NCBI GenBank assembly: GCA_030849075.1
Contig: JASAOO010003365.1
Location: 1-47,468 of the forward strand
DNA from: Zelonia costaricensis
Taxonomy: Eukaryota; Euglenozoa; Kinetoplastea; Trypanosomatida; Trypanosomatidae
Length of the DNA stretch: 47,468 nucleotides
Direction of reading: 5' to 3'
The notes beneath the pieces were generated by a model, which was not told the origin of the DNA, did not search any database, and saw nothing but the letters and a program-made list of their open reading frames with translations. Position 1 is the stretch's first letter; the number at the start of each line of letters is the position of its first letter. Below, piece by piece: positions 8,630 through 18,339 of the stretch. A program made the translations under genes and the position numbers.

Positions 8630-10084
8630 TCAGCTGCCGTAGCGAGTCGAGGGCATACCATCCACCCACGACCTCTGATGCGGGCTCCAGTGCTCGTCGT
8701 CGACGTGGTTCAGTCCGCTCACGTTGACGAGCGGCTCCTTGCGCACCTCCCGCTCCAGCGCCATCTCGGCCAGCGAGTCATACGGGCGCTGCCGCCGCGT
8801 GGCCGTGTGCTGCATCCGGCGGTACCGGCGCCCATGCTCGTCTTGGTCGCCATGAACGACGGCATTGACGCGGTTGGCGTAGACTTGCCGCGACAGTTTC
8901 TTGTACCGCTTCTCTGGCTGGTCCAGCGCCCCGAGCAGCTCCTGCATCCCGCCGTGTATCCCGCGGCCGCCGGCCTGCTTTGTCGCCCTCTTCTCCTCCG
9001 CCGACATGAGGAAGGTCCGCTCCGCCTCCCGCCGCCCGCGTCCGACCTTTGCTTTCGCCAGCTCGTCCTGGCTCAGCGGCCACTCGCCGCCTGTCTGCAC
9101 GCCGTTCTCGACGTGCTGCGCAACGAAGGCGATGCGCTGGCTGAAGTCTGTGACGGAGGAGGGCCACAGCTCATACCCCTCCGGCTTGCGCATTGCCATG
9201 CGTCGCAGTGCCGACGCCCGCTTCTCGCGCTTCCGCTGCAGCCAGTGAAAGCGCCGCTTCCCCTGGCGCACGTCGCGCAGCTCCGTCAGCGTCAGTGTCT
9301 CCTCGTTGGCCGCGCGGTACTCCTTTGCCGTCTTGAGCCGCTTCCACTCCCGCAGCCGCGCGTCGCGCGGCAGCCGTGCTAGCCGCACTCGCAGCGCCTC
9401 GTCCTCCTCGGTGAGGCCGAGCGAGCCAAACTTCACGCGGTCGCGGATGCTGTACGGCAGCACCTTGACCCAGTCCGGGAAGTACGTGTCGTCATCCAGC
9501 ATGAAGGCGTCTATGCGAGCGGTCGGGTATACGCCATGCTCTTCCACAAGTCGCCGCTGGTGCCGCTCCACAGCCTCCTCGTCCGCGTCCGCCGCGCGCA
9601 GACTGCGGAAAAGCTGGTGAAACTCGCGCGACGTGGGCGGCTGACCGAACTTGTCCAGGACGTGGCTACGACGGTCGACCTCGCGTCGCATGAGCTGGCG
9701 CATGGTGCCGCTGTAGTCCGCGCTGTCGTGGCGCGCCGCAGCAAGAGCGTCGTCGGAGGAGCGGACGGCCTGCAGCTCGGCCGGCGTCTGCGGCAGACGC
9801 TGCCCACTGTGCAGGGCCTCTTCGGTTCGGGCATCGAGGCCGAGTTCACCCATCATGGTGCGCTGCCGCTCCTCTTTCAGCAGGCGCCGCTCTTTGCGGT
9901 GTGTCTTTAGCATCGCTGTCACGCTGGTTTTGCTGCGGTACACCGCTGGCTCCGTGAAGCTGTCGCCCCTGTCGCGCTCGGTCAGCGCGCCCTTGTTGAG
10001 GTTCAAACCACCGGCGCTGCTCCGCTTCGAGAAGGCCACCCGCTGGTACGGGCGAAGCAGGAGCCGGAGCCCGTTCGACAGCAT
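8630..10084 (-). CDS. conserved basic protein, probably mitochondrial
   Basis: This 484-residue protein matches no enzyme family that I recognise. The N-terminus (residues 1-25, MLSNGLRLLLRPYQRVAFSK) has Arg/Lys, Ser and Leu but no acidic residue and fits a mitochondrial presequence. The body is highly charged, rich in Arg, Lys and Glu, helical in appearance and without hydrophobic membrane segments. It ends with an aromatic/polar tail (HWSPHQRSWVDGMPSTRYGS). Composition and length resemble kinetoplastid mitochondrial ribosomal or ribosome-assembly proteins, but that is inference from general character, not from a motif. The first ATG is used because the presequence-like segment follows directly. 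Confidence 0.7.
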   Translation of the reverse strand: MLSNGLRLLLRPYQRVAFSKRSSAGGLNLNKGALTERDRGDSFTEPAVYRSKTSVTAMLKTHRKERRLLKEERQRTMMGELGLDARTEEALHSGQRLPQTPAELQAVRSSDDALAAARHDSADYSGTMRQLMRREVDRRSHVLDKFGQPPTSREFHQLFRSLRAADADEEAVERHQRRLVEEHGVYPTARIDAFMLDDDTYFPDWVKVLPYSIRDRVKFGSLGLTEEDEALRVRLARLPRDARLREWKRLKTAKEYRAANEETLTLTELRDVRQGKRRFHWLQRKREKRASALRRMAMRKPEGYELWPSSVTDFSQRIAFVAQHVENGVQTGGEWPLSQDELAKAKVGRGRREAERTFLMSAEEKRATKQAGGRGIHGGMQELLGALDQPEKRYKKLSRQVYANRVNAVVHGDQDEHGRRYRRMQHTATRRQRPYDSLAEMALEREVRKEPLVNVSGLNHVDDEHWSPHQRSWVDGMPSTRYGS

Positions 10085-10242
10085 CGCTACTCTCTACCGC
10101 ACCCCTACGCTGGCCTGGTTGGCGCGTGTCTGCTTCTCCGTCGGAAGCGCATGCGCGCAGAACTGTTGACAACAATGGCAAAAGCAGCCCGCGTGCCGAT
10201 GCGTGAGCACGGAGCGGGTTGTAGTGAGGGTCGGGCACCCAG

Positions 10243-10292
10243 CTGACGTGGACGAGCGGACAATCCAAGAGAAGGAATGGGAGAAGGTGAGG
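10243..10292 (-). other. probable SL acceptor for the basic mitochondrial-type gene
   Basis: A C/T-rich tract (complement of 10265-10290) is followed by the first AG at 10244-10243, giving a 5' UTR of about 158 nt before the ATG at 10084. Confidence 0.35.
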
Positions 10293-10360
10293 TGAGCGAT
10301 AAGGCGAGGCCGAAGCTCGGGAAGGGAACTCGTTCGAAGACCGCAGGGAGACAAGAGGAC

Positions 10361-10363
<3 letters not shown>

Positions 10364-10403
<40 letters not shown>
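10364..10403 (+). repeat. (GT)20 microsatellite
   Basis: Forty bases of uninterrupted GT repeat, the longest perfect dinucleotide run that I found in the window. It reads as (AC)20 on the transcribed strand, followed downstream on the plus strand by an 11-G run at 10410-10420. Confidence 0.95.
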
Positions 10404-10407
<4 letters not shown>

Positions 10408-11319
10408 CAGGGGGGGGGGGAAGAGGGAGAGAAGAAGCAGTACCGGTGTAGCTGCCGCCGCTGCTGAGGTCTTCCATCCACACACACACACACACACGCA
10501 GAATCACACGACGCTTATCTTTCACTTGCAGCGCGGCGAGCCTGGCGTTTGTGCGGCTTCCGTTGCGTAGCAGGGCGCGCGGCACGATGTGCTGTCACCA
10601 CACCCCGCCCGCACGAGTTTGCACCTCGACATGAGCGAGGAGGTGAGAGGGGACTGCGCTGCTGTCCTCGCCGCTCCTTCACAAACACCCACGTGACCTT
10701 CACTTCTGTGTTTACTGGTGTAAAGCGATGCTTCCGTGGAATTTGTGTCACGTTATCCACGCCGTGTTGCACGGCGGGAACGGCGGGGCGGCGCGCAGGA
10801 CTTTTGAAGGACAAAAACGTGGTGGTGCAGGCGGTGCCGCCCAGTCGGGCCCACGGCCGCCCGCATGCCGCGCTCTCTCATGACTACCGGAAAGGGAAGC
10901 TGGAGGCACGGCAGGCAGCACGGACAGAGCCGTCGGCGCACGTCCAGCCACCTGCACATGGACACGCACCCGCCTGTGTCTCTCTGTCATCCCGTGTGAA
11001 GTGAGGAGAGAGAGAGCGTTGGGAGAGCGGGGGGGGCGAAGGGCGACTGAGGTGGAGAGGGGGATGCCGCCTGAAGACGCTAAAAACAAAGCACTCACAC
11101 ACACACACACAGACACACAGACACAGAAGGCGTGGGGCTGAAGTGTCCATCCTGGAGATGGCGATGGGGAACTACGCGTGCCCGCAAACGCGATGCTGCG
11201 TGCGGACTGACAAAGAAAGCAATGAACGGGCTGCCACCCAGCATGTTAAGGACAGTTACCGTGGGCCACTGGCCGAGGGCGTGGGGATGGTGAACAGGTC
11301 GCTTGAAGGGCCCGCGTCC

Positions 11320-11757
11320 CTACTCGATGCTCTTCGTCTTGGCCGCCAGGCCACGTTTGTACGCGGCGCTACGGTAGCAGTTGTAGCCGTTCACGGAGGC
11401 GAGGCAGACGTTGACCAGGGCAAGAGAGCGGCTGCCCGAGTTCTGCGGCTGGATGAGCAGGGCGTACACGAACCAGACAACACCGGTAGCGCACAGCGCG
11501 GCGCTCGAGTTGAAGTCCACCTTCTCCACCGGCGGGTTGCCGGACACGATACCGCACAGCGGCACAATCGACAGCGACCACTTGAAGAGCGGCGCAGTGT
11601 TGTAGATTGAGTTGAGGTACCCAATCACAGGGTTGCGCTCGTACGGGGTGAGGAAGCCGAAGATGCGCCCCGTGCCCACCCAACTGTGGAACACCTTCGG
11701 GAGCATCTTCGGGATCGCCGGACCAGCGGCGGCGGCGGCAGCGGAGGCAGTCGACAT
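11320..11757 (-). CDS. MPC2: mitochondrial pyruvate carrier subunit, MPC2 type
   Basis: This 145-residue protein fits the MPC family length. Pyruvate carriers are heteromers in the mitochondrial inner membrane that import cytosolic pyruvate into the matrix. After an alanine-rich N-terminus the MPC fold covers about residues 30-136. The segment APLFKWSLSIVPL (about 54-66) matches the APxxKWGLxIAGL block, PVEKVDFNSSAALCATGVVW matches the Pro-x-x-x-(LI)-S-x-x-x-x-x-ALxxTGxIW block, and LLIQPQN matches VIxPKN. Three hydrophobic segments follow the family pattern. The Lys of the KW pair and the long second helix with TGxxW favour MPC2 over MPC1. No MPC1 partner gene is in this window. Confidence 0.88.
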   Translation of the reverse strand: MSTASAAAAAAGPAIPKMLPKVFHSWVGTGRIFGFLTPYERNPVIGYLNSIYNTAPLFKWSLSIVPLCGIVSGNPPVEKVDFNSSAALCATGVVWFVYALLIQPQNSGSRSLALVNVCLASVNGYNCYRSAAYKRGLAAKTKSIE

Positions 11758-12448
11758 CGTGATCAGGGGAACGGGATGGAGGACGGAGACAGGGGGGGAG
11801 GGGGGAGGGCGGGTTTTGGCGTGGTGTGTTGAAGAGCGTGAAGATGCTTGAGTTGAGGAGTGAGAAGGAGGGGGGTGCGGTGCCCCACGTGAATCCCACC
11901 AGAACGCAATGCGATAGAGAACAGGGGCCGTATGTGAAGAAGGATGGTTGGAAGAGAGTCGCGAGGCGCGACGGGCAGACGCAGCGCCGTGCGGAGGCGC
12001 GGGGACACCGCGGTTTGCACCACGCAGTGCGGTGCGAGGGCGCCGCCGCGAAGGGCCGACGGCGCATCGGCCGTTCCTCAGCGCTCGGCCAGACGAGAGG
12101 GAGGGAGGCGTGTCGCGGCTCCCTCGTCGCTCGTCACACTTCTCAGGCGCGATGCGCGTGGGCCCCTGCTACAGAGAGAGAAGGAGAAGGCTGAAGAGCA
12201 CAGCGCACGGCCTTGCGAGGTTGCTCCTGCTTGCAGCGCGCGAGTTCGTGTGGCCCGATTGCCGATGGCAGGTGGTCGGACGCAGCAACAACCGCACCAA
12301 GTGGTGATGGTGGTGGTGGAGCGGGTGGGTGGGGGGGGGAGCACCGGCGCAAAGGGGAGGGGTAGCAACGATAAAGAATGGAGAGGCTGGTGGGTGGTGG
12401 GGCGAACGCAACGGAGGCGTCGCTGGGTGAGGCAGGCAGTGCTGAAGA
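11758..12448. other. spacer between VAC14 and MPC2
   Basis: It holds the VAC14 3' UTR and MPC2 leader. A small inverted repeat (GGCCGA, 7-nt loop, TCGGCC) lies at 12054-12072. No gene is supported. Confidence 0.6.
11847..11875 (-). other. possible SL acceptor for MPC2
   Basis: The C/T tract complementary to 11850-11875 is followed by AG at 11848-11847, giving a leader of about 89 nt. A second, longer C/T tract (complement of 11770-11815) lies between this AG and the ATG but has no AG after it. Confidence 0.3.
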
Positions 12449-14518
12449 CTAGAGGGCCTGCTCGTAGAGCAACAGCGCCTCCTGCGCGGACACAAAGCGG
12501 TCCCACTGCTCAGGCGTCACCTCCCGCGGCTGTGGTGTCGCCGCCGTCGAGCATTGCGAATCCACCGCGGCGTCCAACTGCGCCAGTACTGTGAGGGGCT
12601 GCAGGCGGCGCGAAAGCAGGTCGTAGTGCGGCGAGGACTGGGGGAGGAGGAGAAGCAGCATGTAAAGCGTTCGCACGAGCGCGGGGCACGCGGCCGGGTG
12701 CAGGAGAGAGACGCGCAGAAACGTAAAAGCGGACAACTCCAGCTGCTGCACGAGGTGGTCGAGCTGCACGTACGTCGCCACCGACATCTCGCCAGCACCG
12801 AGGTGCTCGCAGATGCGCAGGGTGAGGGCGAAGTGGCGCGAGAGTAGCCCGAGCGAGAGGAGGGCGACGGCGTTGTGGGCCCAGCAGTCCAGCAGTACGC
12901 CGAAAAGGCGGTCCGTGCCCGCGTCCGCGAGCCCGCGGCGCAGCACTGCGCGGACGTCGTCGAACTCCGGGAATGTGACGAGCATGGCCTGCAGCGAGAG
13001 CACCACCTTGCTGACAAAGCGCAGGTCTGCGAGGGTGCACAGGCCACGTGCAAAGCAGACGAGCACGCAGCCATCCACGCTGCCGTCCTTGTCCAGCCCG
13101 CTCCGAAGGGTGTGCAGGCGCCGCACCACATCGGGGAAGCGCCGCAGGAGCAGGCCGTCATGCTGGTGGTGCAGAAGGCGATGCAGCACCAGCTGCACCA
13201 TCTCCGCGAAGTGGTCGCCGCTTGTCAACGCGCACGCCACTTCGGTGGCCCGCTGCGCCACCCCCTCCGCCGCAACGTCGAGCAGCACGACAAGGCGTCC
13301 GAGCACGCTGTCGAGCGCCCGCTCCGAGGTCGGGGGCGAGAGGTGGTGGAGGACCAGCAGCCACTCCAGCCCGCCCAGCAGCGTCTCCTCGCCGGCGCCG
13401 CTGTCCAACAGGTCCACAACCCCACGGAGGAGGAGCTCCGCGACCCCGGCAGTGACGCCGTCGCCGACGGCGACGAGGGCGTGCTGCACCTCGCGGTTGG
13501 CCACCACCGCCGCCGCGTGCGTGGCCCCGTCGTGCGAGCTGAGCTCCGGCAGGGTTGCCTGCAGCACCCGCGAGAGGTGGCGCTGCAGAACGTCGTCGCG
13601 AATGCCGAGGTGCACGAGCTCGGCGAGCCACTCGAGGCAGAAGACGCGCGTCCGGGCAGAGGCGGTGTCGCGGACGCACGAGCACAGCGTGGTGACCACC
13701 TCGCACACGTCTGCCGCCGTCTCCGTGGAGTAGTGCCGCGACACATCCTGACGGCACCCGCGCAGAATGTCAAACACATTTGTGTCGTTGCTCACCGACG
13801 CGGCGAGCAGCACTCGGAGCAGCGAGGCCATCGAGGCGGCGAAGTGGCAGCCCGGAAGCTCCAAAACGAACCGCAGCCAGTTTAGAACCCACTGCGGCAC
13901 CGCGGCCGCCACGTCAATCATCAGTGACCCCGACGACGACGTGTAGCTGCCGAGAGTGTCGCACACAAAGGCGGCGAAGGCGCCCATGTCAACCGCCGCG
14001 GCACCGCTGTGGCCCACGGCCTCCTTGAGCGTGCACGACACCTCCTCGGCCAGCAGGAAAACGCGCTTGTCGCGGTCGCTCACGGCGATGGAGAGGGCCG
14101 TGAAGAGGTCCGAGAAGCGCGTCGTCCACGCCTCCGCGCCGTGGTGGCGCACCAGGTCGTAGCACGCCTCGATGGCCGCGATGCGGACGATGGGGTCCGC
14201 GTCGCCCATGCAGCGCAGGACGGGGTCGAGCAGTCGTACGAGCAGCTCGGTGCCCAGTGGGTGGGGCGGGAGGCCGGCGCACACGGCGCGCACGCAGATG
14301 AGACCGGCGCGGCGATACACGGCGGCGGTGTTGCACAGGAGCCGCTCCTCGACCCCGCGCAGCTCCATCAGCACGACGTCCTCCGCCTCCGTCACAGGGA
14401 CATCCTTGAAGAGCTGTGAGGTGCGTGCCGTGACGGTCTGCGCCGCTTTGGTGCGCGCGTCTGCCTTGCCTTCAATCAGGGCCTTGCGCGTTGCCTGCAG
14501 CGCCAGCGGATCCGCCAT
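12449..14518 (-). CDS. VAC14: VAC14, scaffold of the PI(3,5)P2 kinase complex
   Basis: This 689-residue HEAT-repeat protein is somewhat shorter than human VAC14. VAC14 oligomers hold the PI3P 5-kinase (FAB1/PIKfyve) and the FIG4 SAC phosphatase on endolysosomal membranes and control PI(3,5)P2 levels. The N-terminal region (about 40-240) shows the family's HEAT blocks, including RRAGLICVRAV, LLDPVLRCMGDADPIVR and AIEACYDLVR, all close to the RKGGLIGLAA, LIxPVLxCFxDxDxRVR and ACEALYNIVK blocks of VAC14. The C-terminal part carries the VAC14-FIG4 binding region: DHLVQQLELSAFTFLRVSLL (about 587-606) and YMLLLLLPQSSPHYDLLSRRL (about 619-639) match LVQLLESPIFTFLRLQLL and MLLPQSSAFxxLxxRL. No catalytic domain is expected or seen. 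Confidence 0.93.
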   Translation of the reverse strand: MADPLALQATRKALIEGKADARTKAAQTVTARTSQLFKDVPVTEAEDVVLMELRGVEERLLCNTAAVYRRAGLICVRAVCAGLPPHPLGTELLVRLLDPVLRCMGDADPIVRIAAIEACYDLVRHHGAEAWTTRFSDLFTALSIAVSDRDKRVFLLAEEVSCTLKEAVGHSGAAAVDMGAFAAFVCDTLGSYTSSSGSLMIDVAAAVPQWVLNWLRFVLELPGCHFAASMASLLRVLLAASVSNDTNVFDILRGCRQDVSRHYSTETAADVCEVVTTLCSCVRDTASARTRVFCLEWLAELVHLGIRDDVLQRHLSRVLQATLPELSSHDGATHAAAVVANREVQHALVAVGDGVTAGVAELLLRGVVDLLDSGAGEETLLGGLEWLLVLHHLSPPTSERALDSVLGRLVVLLDVAAEGVAQRATEVACALTSGDHFAEMVQLVLHRLLHHQHDGLLLRRFPDVVRRLHTLRSGLDKDGSVDGCVLVCFARGLCTLADLRFVSKVVLSLQAMLVTFPEFDDVRAVLRRGLADAGTDRLFGVLLDCWAHNAVALLSLGLLSRHFALTLRICEHLGAGEMSVATYVQLDHLVQQLELSAFTFLRVSLLHPAACPALVRTLYMLLLLLPQSSPHYDLLSRRLQPLTVLAQLDAAVDSQCSTAATPQPREVTPEQWDRFVSAQEALLLYEQAL

Positions 14519-14519
14519 C

Positions 14520-14590
14520 CTCAGAGAGAGAGGCGGGCAGAGAGCCAGACGCGGAAGGGGGGGGGGAAGAGGGAGGATGGGAAGAAGCCG
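14520..14590 (-). other. candidate SL acceptor abutting the VAC14 start codon
   Basis: A long C/T tract on the transcribed strand (complement of 14521-14585) has its first AG at 14521-14520, leaving one base before the ATG at 14518. Either the mRNA is almost leaderless, the real acceptor lies upstream of this tract, or translation begins at a later Met. Confidence 0.3.
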
Positions 14591-16535
14591 GAAGAAGGCG
14601 AGTGCGCGGAGAAGTTTTCGAAAAGCGGCAGCGGCTGATACTGCACAGACGAGTGGGTGCCGGTATCGGGGTCGTGCTCACACGGGCCGACAACGGTGAG
14701 CTGCGGAAGGCGAGGCGAGAGAGGGAGCAAAGGAAGGCGGGGAGAGGAAAGGGTGGGACTGGTGGTGTTGACGTGCATCGCATGCGAGAGGCCTTGTGCC
14801 GTGCCCCAACAGCCCTCGGCACAGACTGCAGAGAGCCGTGCCGCACGGTGAAATCCGAGTGAGCGGGGCCCGGCCCCGGGCTGCCAGCACGTAAAAAGCC
14901 CCTCTCCGCGCATCACTCGATGCCGCGGGGCCATCAGAGGAGAGCGCGCAGCCAACCGCGCTGGTGAAGAGCCCGGCTGCACGCAACCCGAGAAACACAA
15001 GAGAAAGAGAGCGCGCGACGGCGCCGACTTCGCGTGCTGCTCGGTACCCCACGCGACGAGAGGCTTGTCTGCTCCAGGGCTGGGGTGCCGCGGCGGCGAA
15101 TAGACGACGCGTCATGTCGCGCTGCGCTCGCGTGGGTGCGAGTGTGCCGCACTGCGCGTGGTCCGGTCGCGTGTGTGTGTGTGTGTGTGTTTGGTAGTGC
15201 GTTGGTGTTTCACGACAGAGTGGGGAGCGTGGTGTTCCTTTCGCCGTCTCCGGCACGCTCGACGCTCGCACAGCGTCGTGGGAGATCGAGGCGGTGTGCA
15301 GCGGGAGCGCCGGACGTGCAGGGGACGAGAGAAACGGGAACGTGCGCTTGACCGCGGCACCGAAACACCCACGTCCCACACAGACGGGGGAAAGGAGAAA
15401 TCAAAGCGAAATCAGGGGAGATACAGAGAAGCCAAAGCACGTGCGCCAGAGAGAGCGCGCTGGGTCGGGAAGAGAAACTCAAGCCGCCCGCTCCACCTCG
15501 TCTGTGCACGACACCGCCATCTCCGCGAGGCCCACCACAGGAGGGCAACGGCGAGATGAACCCATACGCACCACCAAACAAGAGAAAACAAAACACCAAC
15601 AGCGACAGCAAGCAAAGACTGAAAGGGCAGTCAGTCAGACATGCGCACGAGCACGGCAACAGCAAAGCGCCACAAGACCGCTGCTCGGCATTTTCACCTT
15701 TTTCTACGAGGACCCTGTCCAGCGCCAAGATGTGAAAGTCAACTCCATCACGCCAGAACAACGGGGAAAAGAAGTCAGACATTTACGCACCACATCAGCC
15801 TCCTCCTGTCGCACCCAGGGCGCGGCGCGGAGAAGTGGAACAAGGACTGGGGTGGGGTTGGGGGTACAGGGCAATCAACCATCCAGGACAGACAAGCGAC
15901 AAGGCACATGACTGACAGACAACGAAGAGTGTGGAAACCACCAGGGTTGCCATGCGACGCAGCCGGAAGTGATACAAGGAGGAGGAGTTGGGGAAGGGGG
16001 GCGGGAGGCTCAGACGGGCGAAGAAGACGACTTGGCACGCTTGCCTCCTTCAAGCGACTCTCCGACGATGAAGCAACGCAAGCACGCAAGGGGGCCACGC
16101 ACACGCACACACACACACACACACAAACACACAGTCAAACCGTGCACACACAAACACACGCAGACAGACACGCACAGAGCCGTGACAAAGGGGCGGGACA
16201 ACGGTGGAACTACAATGGAACGAGAGAGGGGAGGGGGAGAAGAAGAAGAAGAAACAAACACAACACCGACAAGAGCACTAGAGCAAAGCGAGTAAAGAAC
16301 CGTACAGGTGGCTTACAGGGAAGAGAGATGGCGCGCTGGCAGAGGCCAGTAGTGGGGCGGGGACATGGTCGCGCCTGCTAGACGTGGACGGAGGAGGGGA
16401 GGAGTGGTGAGGAGGTGCACTGTTCATTCGCGCTACACGCGTAGACGCGTCAACACGCAGCTTTCTCGTGCCACCTTCCTTTCGCGTCGCACTTGACAAC
16501 ATGATGCACAGTCAGACAACAACACAAGATCACTA

Positions 16536-16561
16536 ACACACACACACACACACACACACAC
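16536..16561 (+). repeat. (AC)13 microsatellite
   Basis: Twenty-six bases of perfect AC repeat in the spacer downstream of the C2 repeat gene. Confidence 0.95.
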
Positions 16562-17057
16562 GCACGGAACGTGTGACATCAACGCAGTCGCAACAACAAT
16601 ACAGGGGAAGCATCTCGCCGTCTGAGTCGACGCCTGCTTCTTCTTGGCTCGTGCCGAGACGGCAGGAAAGAAGACGACGATGAACAGGACGGAGGCACAC
16701 GATTGATCATGGAGGGGAGAGGGGCCGCCGCGAGGCACTGAAGGCGCACCCGCCTCGCACATCGTTTGCTCGGCGTGAGTTACATGAAACAAAAACGGAA
16801 CACGGCGGACGCGCCAATGCGAGCGCGGCGCCGACGCATACCAGCGACCCGGGTCGGGAAACGTGCGGGGATGGGGAAGCAAGGCGGCCTCGAAGCGTTC
16901 TTGGGTTCGCCGCTACATCCGTAGAAGAAAACCAGACAAGACGGAGTCCGCAAAGGAGACGGTACAGCGGTGGGGTGAAAGAACCGAGAAACTAAAGGAC
17001 GAACGCCTTTGTGGCGTGTCACGGCAAACGCGTGACGACGCGCGTGCTGCGCTCAAC

Positions 17058-18200
17058 CTACTGCGAGTTGGGAGACCCGCCGCGCGTGCTCGAGCGAGGC
17101 GGGGTGCTAGCGCGGCGCACCGACTCCTCCTCGATGCGCATCTTGCGCGTCTCCAGCTCGCGAATGTTCTCGCGGTTCTTCTTGGAGAGCTTCGTCTTGG
17201 AGAAGGGGATGTGCTGGTCCGTCTCCGGCGCGCCGGACGGGTACCAGGGCTGCTGGTAGCCGCTCTTCTTCGGCGAGGCCGCAGCCCACGACATGCGGCG
17301 CCGCGTCGGCTTGCCGGCGGGCACGGAGTAGGCGGCCTGGTCCTGCTCACCCGCCGTGGCCGGCTCCTGCTCGTCGCCGTACCGCATCGCCGGCGGCTCC
17401 TGCTCCTCCTCGGGCTGCTCCTCCGCCTGGTACTCCCCAGGCTCCACCTCGGCCGCCTCGTCCTCCTCGCCCTCCACCCCTTCGCCGGCGTACGCGCCTT
17501 CGTCCTCGCCCTCCACCCCTTCGCCGGCATACGCGCCCTCATCCTCGCCCTCGCCCTCGTACGGCTGCGGCTCGCTCTCCTCGGGCTGCGGCTCGTCGTC
17601 CTCCTCGCCCTGAGCGCCATCGGCATCTTCGGCACCGTCGGCGCCCTCAGCACCCTCGGCGCCGTCCTCCTCCTGCTCCGCCTCTGCCTGGTCTGCGCCT
17701 TCCGCAGCCTTTGTGGCCTCGTGCTCGGCCTGGTCAGCGTCCTCGGCGGCGTTGGCGTTGTCCTCGTGCTCCTCGGCCTGGTCCTCAGTGGGGTACGCCT
17801 CTGCCTGGTCTGCGCCTTCCGCAGCCTCGACGGCTTCGTGCTCGGCCTGGTCAGCGTCCTCGGCGGCGTTGGCGTTGTCCCCGTGCTCCTCGGCCTGGTC
17901 CTCAGTGGGGTACGCCTCTGCCTGGTCTGCGCCTTCCGCAGCCTCGGCGGCTTCGTGCTCGGCCTGGTCAGCGTCCTTGGCGGCGTTGGCGTTGTCCCCG
18001 TGCTCCTCGGCCTGGTCCTCCGTGGGGTACGCCTCCTCCTTCTCCTGCGCCTCGTCGTCCTCCTCGGCCTGGGCCTCGTCCGCCTCGTCCTCCTGCGCCT
18101 GCGCCTGCGCCTCGTCCTCGTCCTCTTGCGCCTCCTCCTCGTGGTGGGCGTCCTCGTCGTCCTCGGGATAGAGCTCCTCCTGCTGCTGCTCATGCTGCTG

Positions 18201-18232
<32 letters not shown>

Positions 18233-18293
18233 TCTGCTCCTGCTGCTGCTGCTGCTTCTCCTGCTGCTGCTCCTGCTGCTGCTCCTGCTGCTG

Positions 18294-18339
<46 letters not shown>

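Larger units (their letters stand above)
10085..11319. other. 1.2-kb spacer, MPC2 3' UTR and next gene's 5' region
   Basis: No gene is supported. Besides the (GT)20 tract there are CA repeats near 10481-10497 and 11095-11113. The part 10560-10990 is GC-rich without being low-complexity and shows no coherent reading frame; it could include old degenerate retroelement sequence, which I cannot confirm by eye. Confidence 0.55.
14519..17057. other. 2.5-kb spacer, long 3' UTR of the C2 repeat gene
   Basis: No gene is supported. It includes GT repeats near 15173-15191, CA repeats at 16106-16124 and 16536-16561, and a GC-rich patch at 14770-15000 with two short hairpins: CCGTG/CACGG at about 14836-14848, and CGGGGCC/GGCCCCG at 14864-14878. 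The part 15500-16300 is unusually A/C-rich on the plus strand. A long 3' UTR or a noncoding transcript would fit. Confidence 0.5.
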
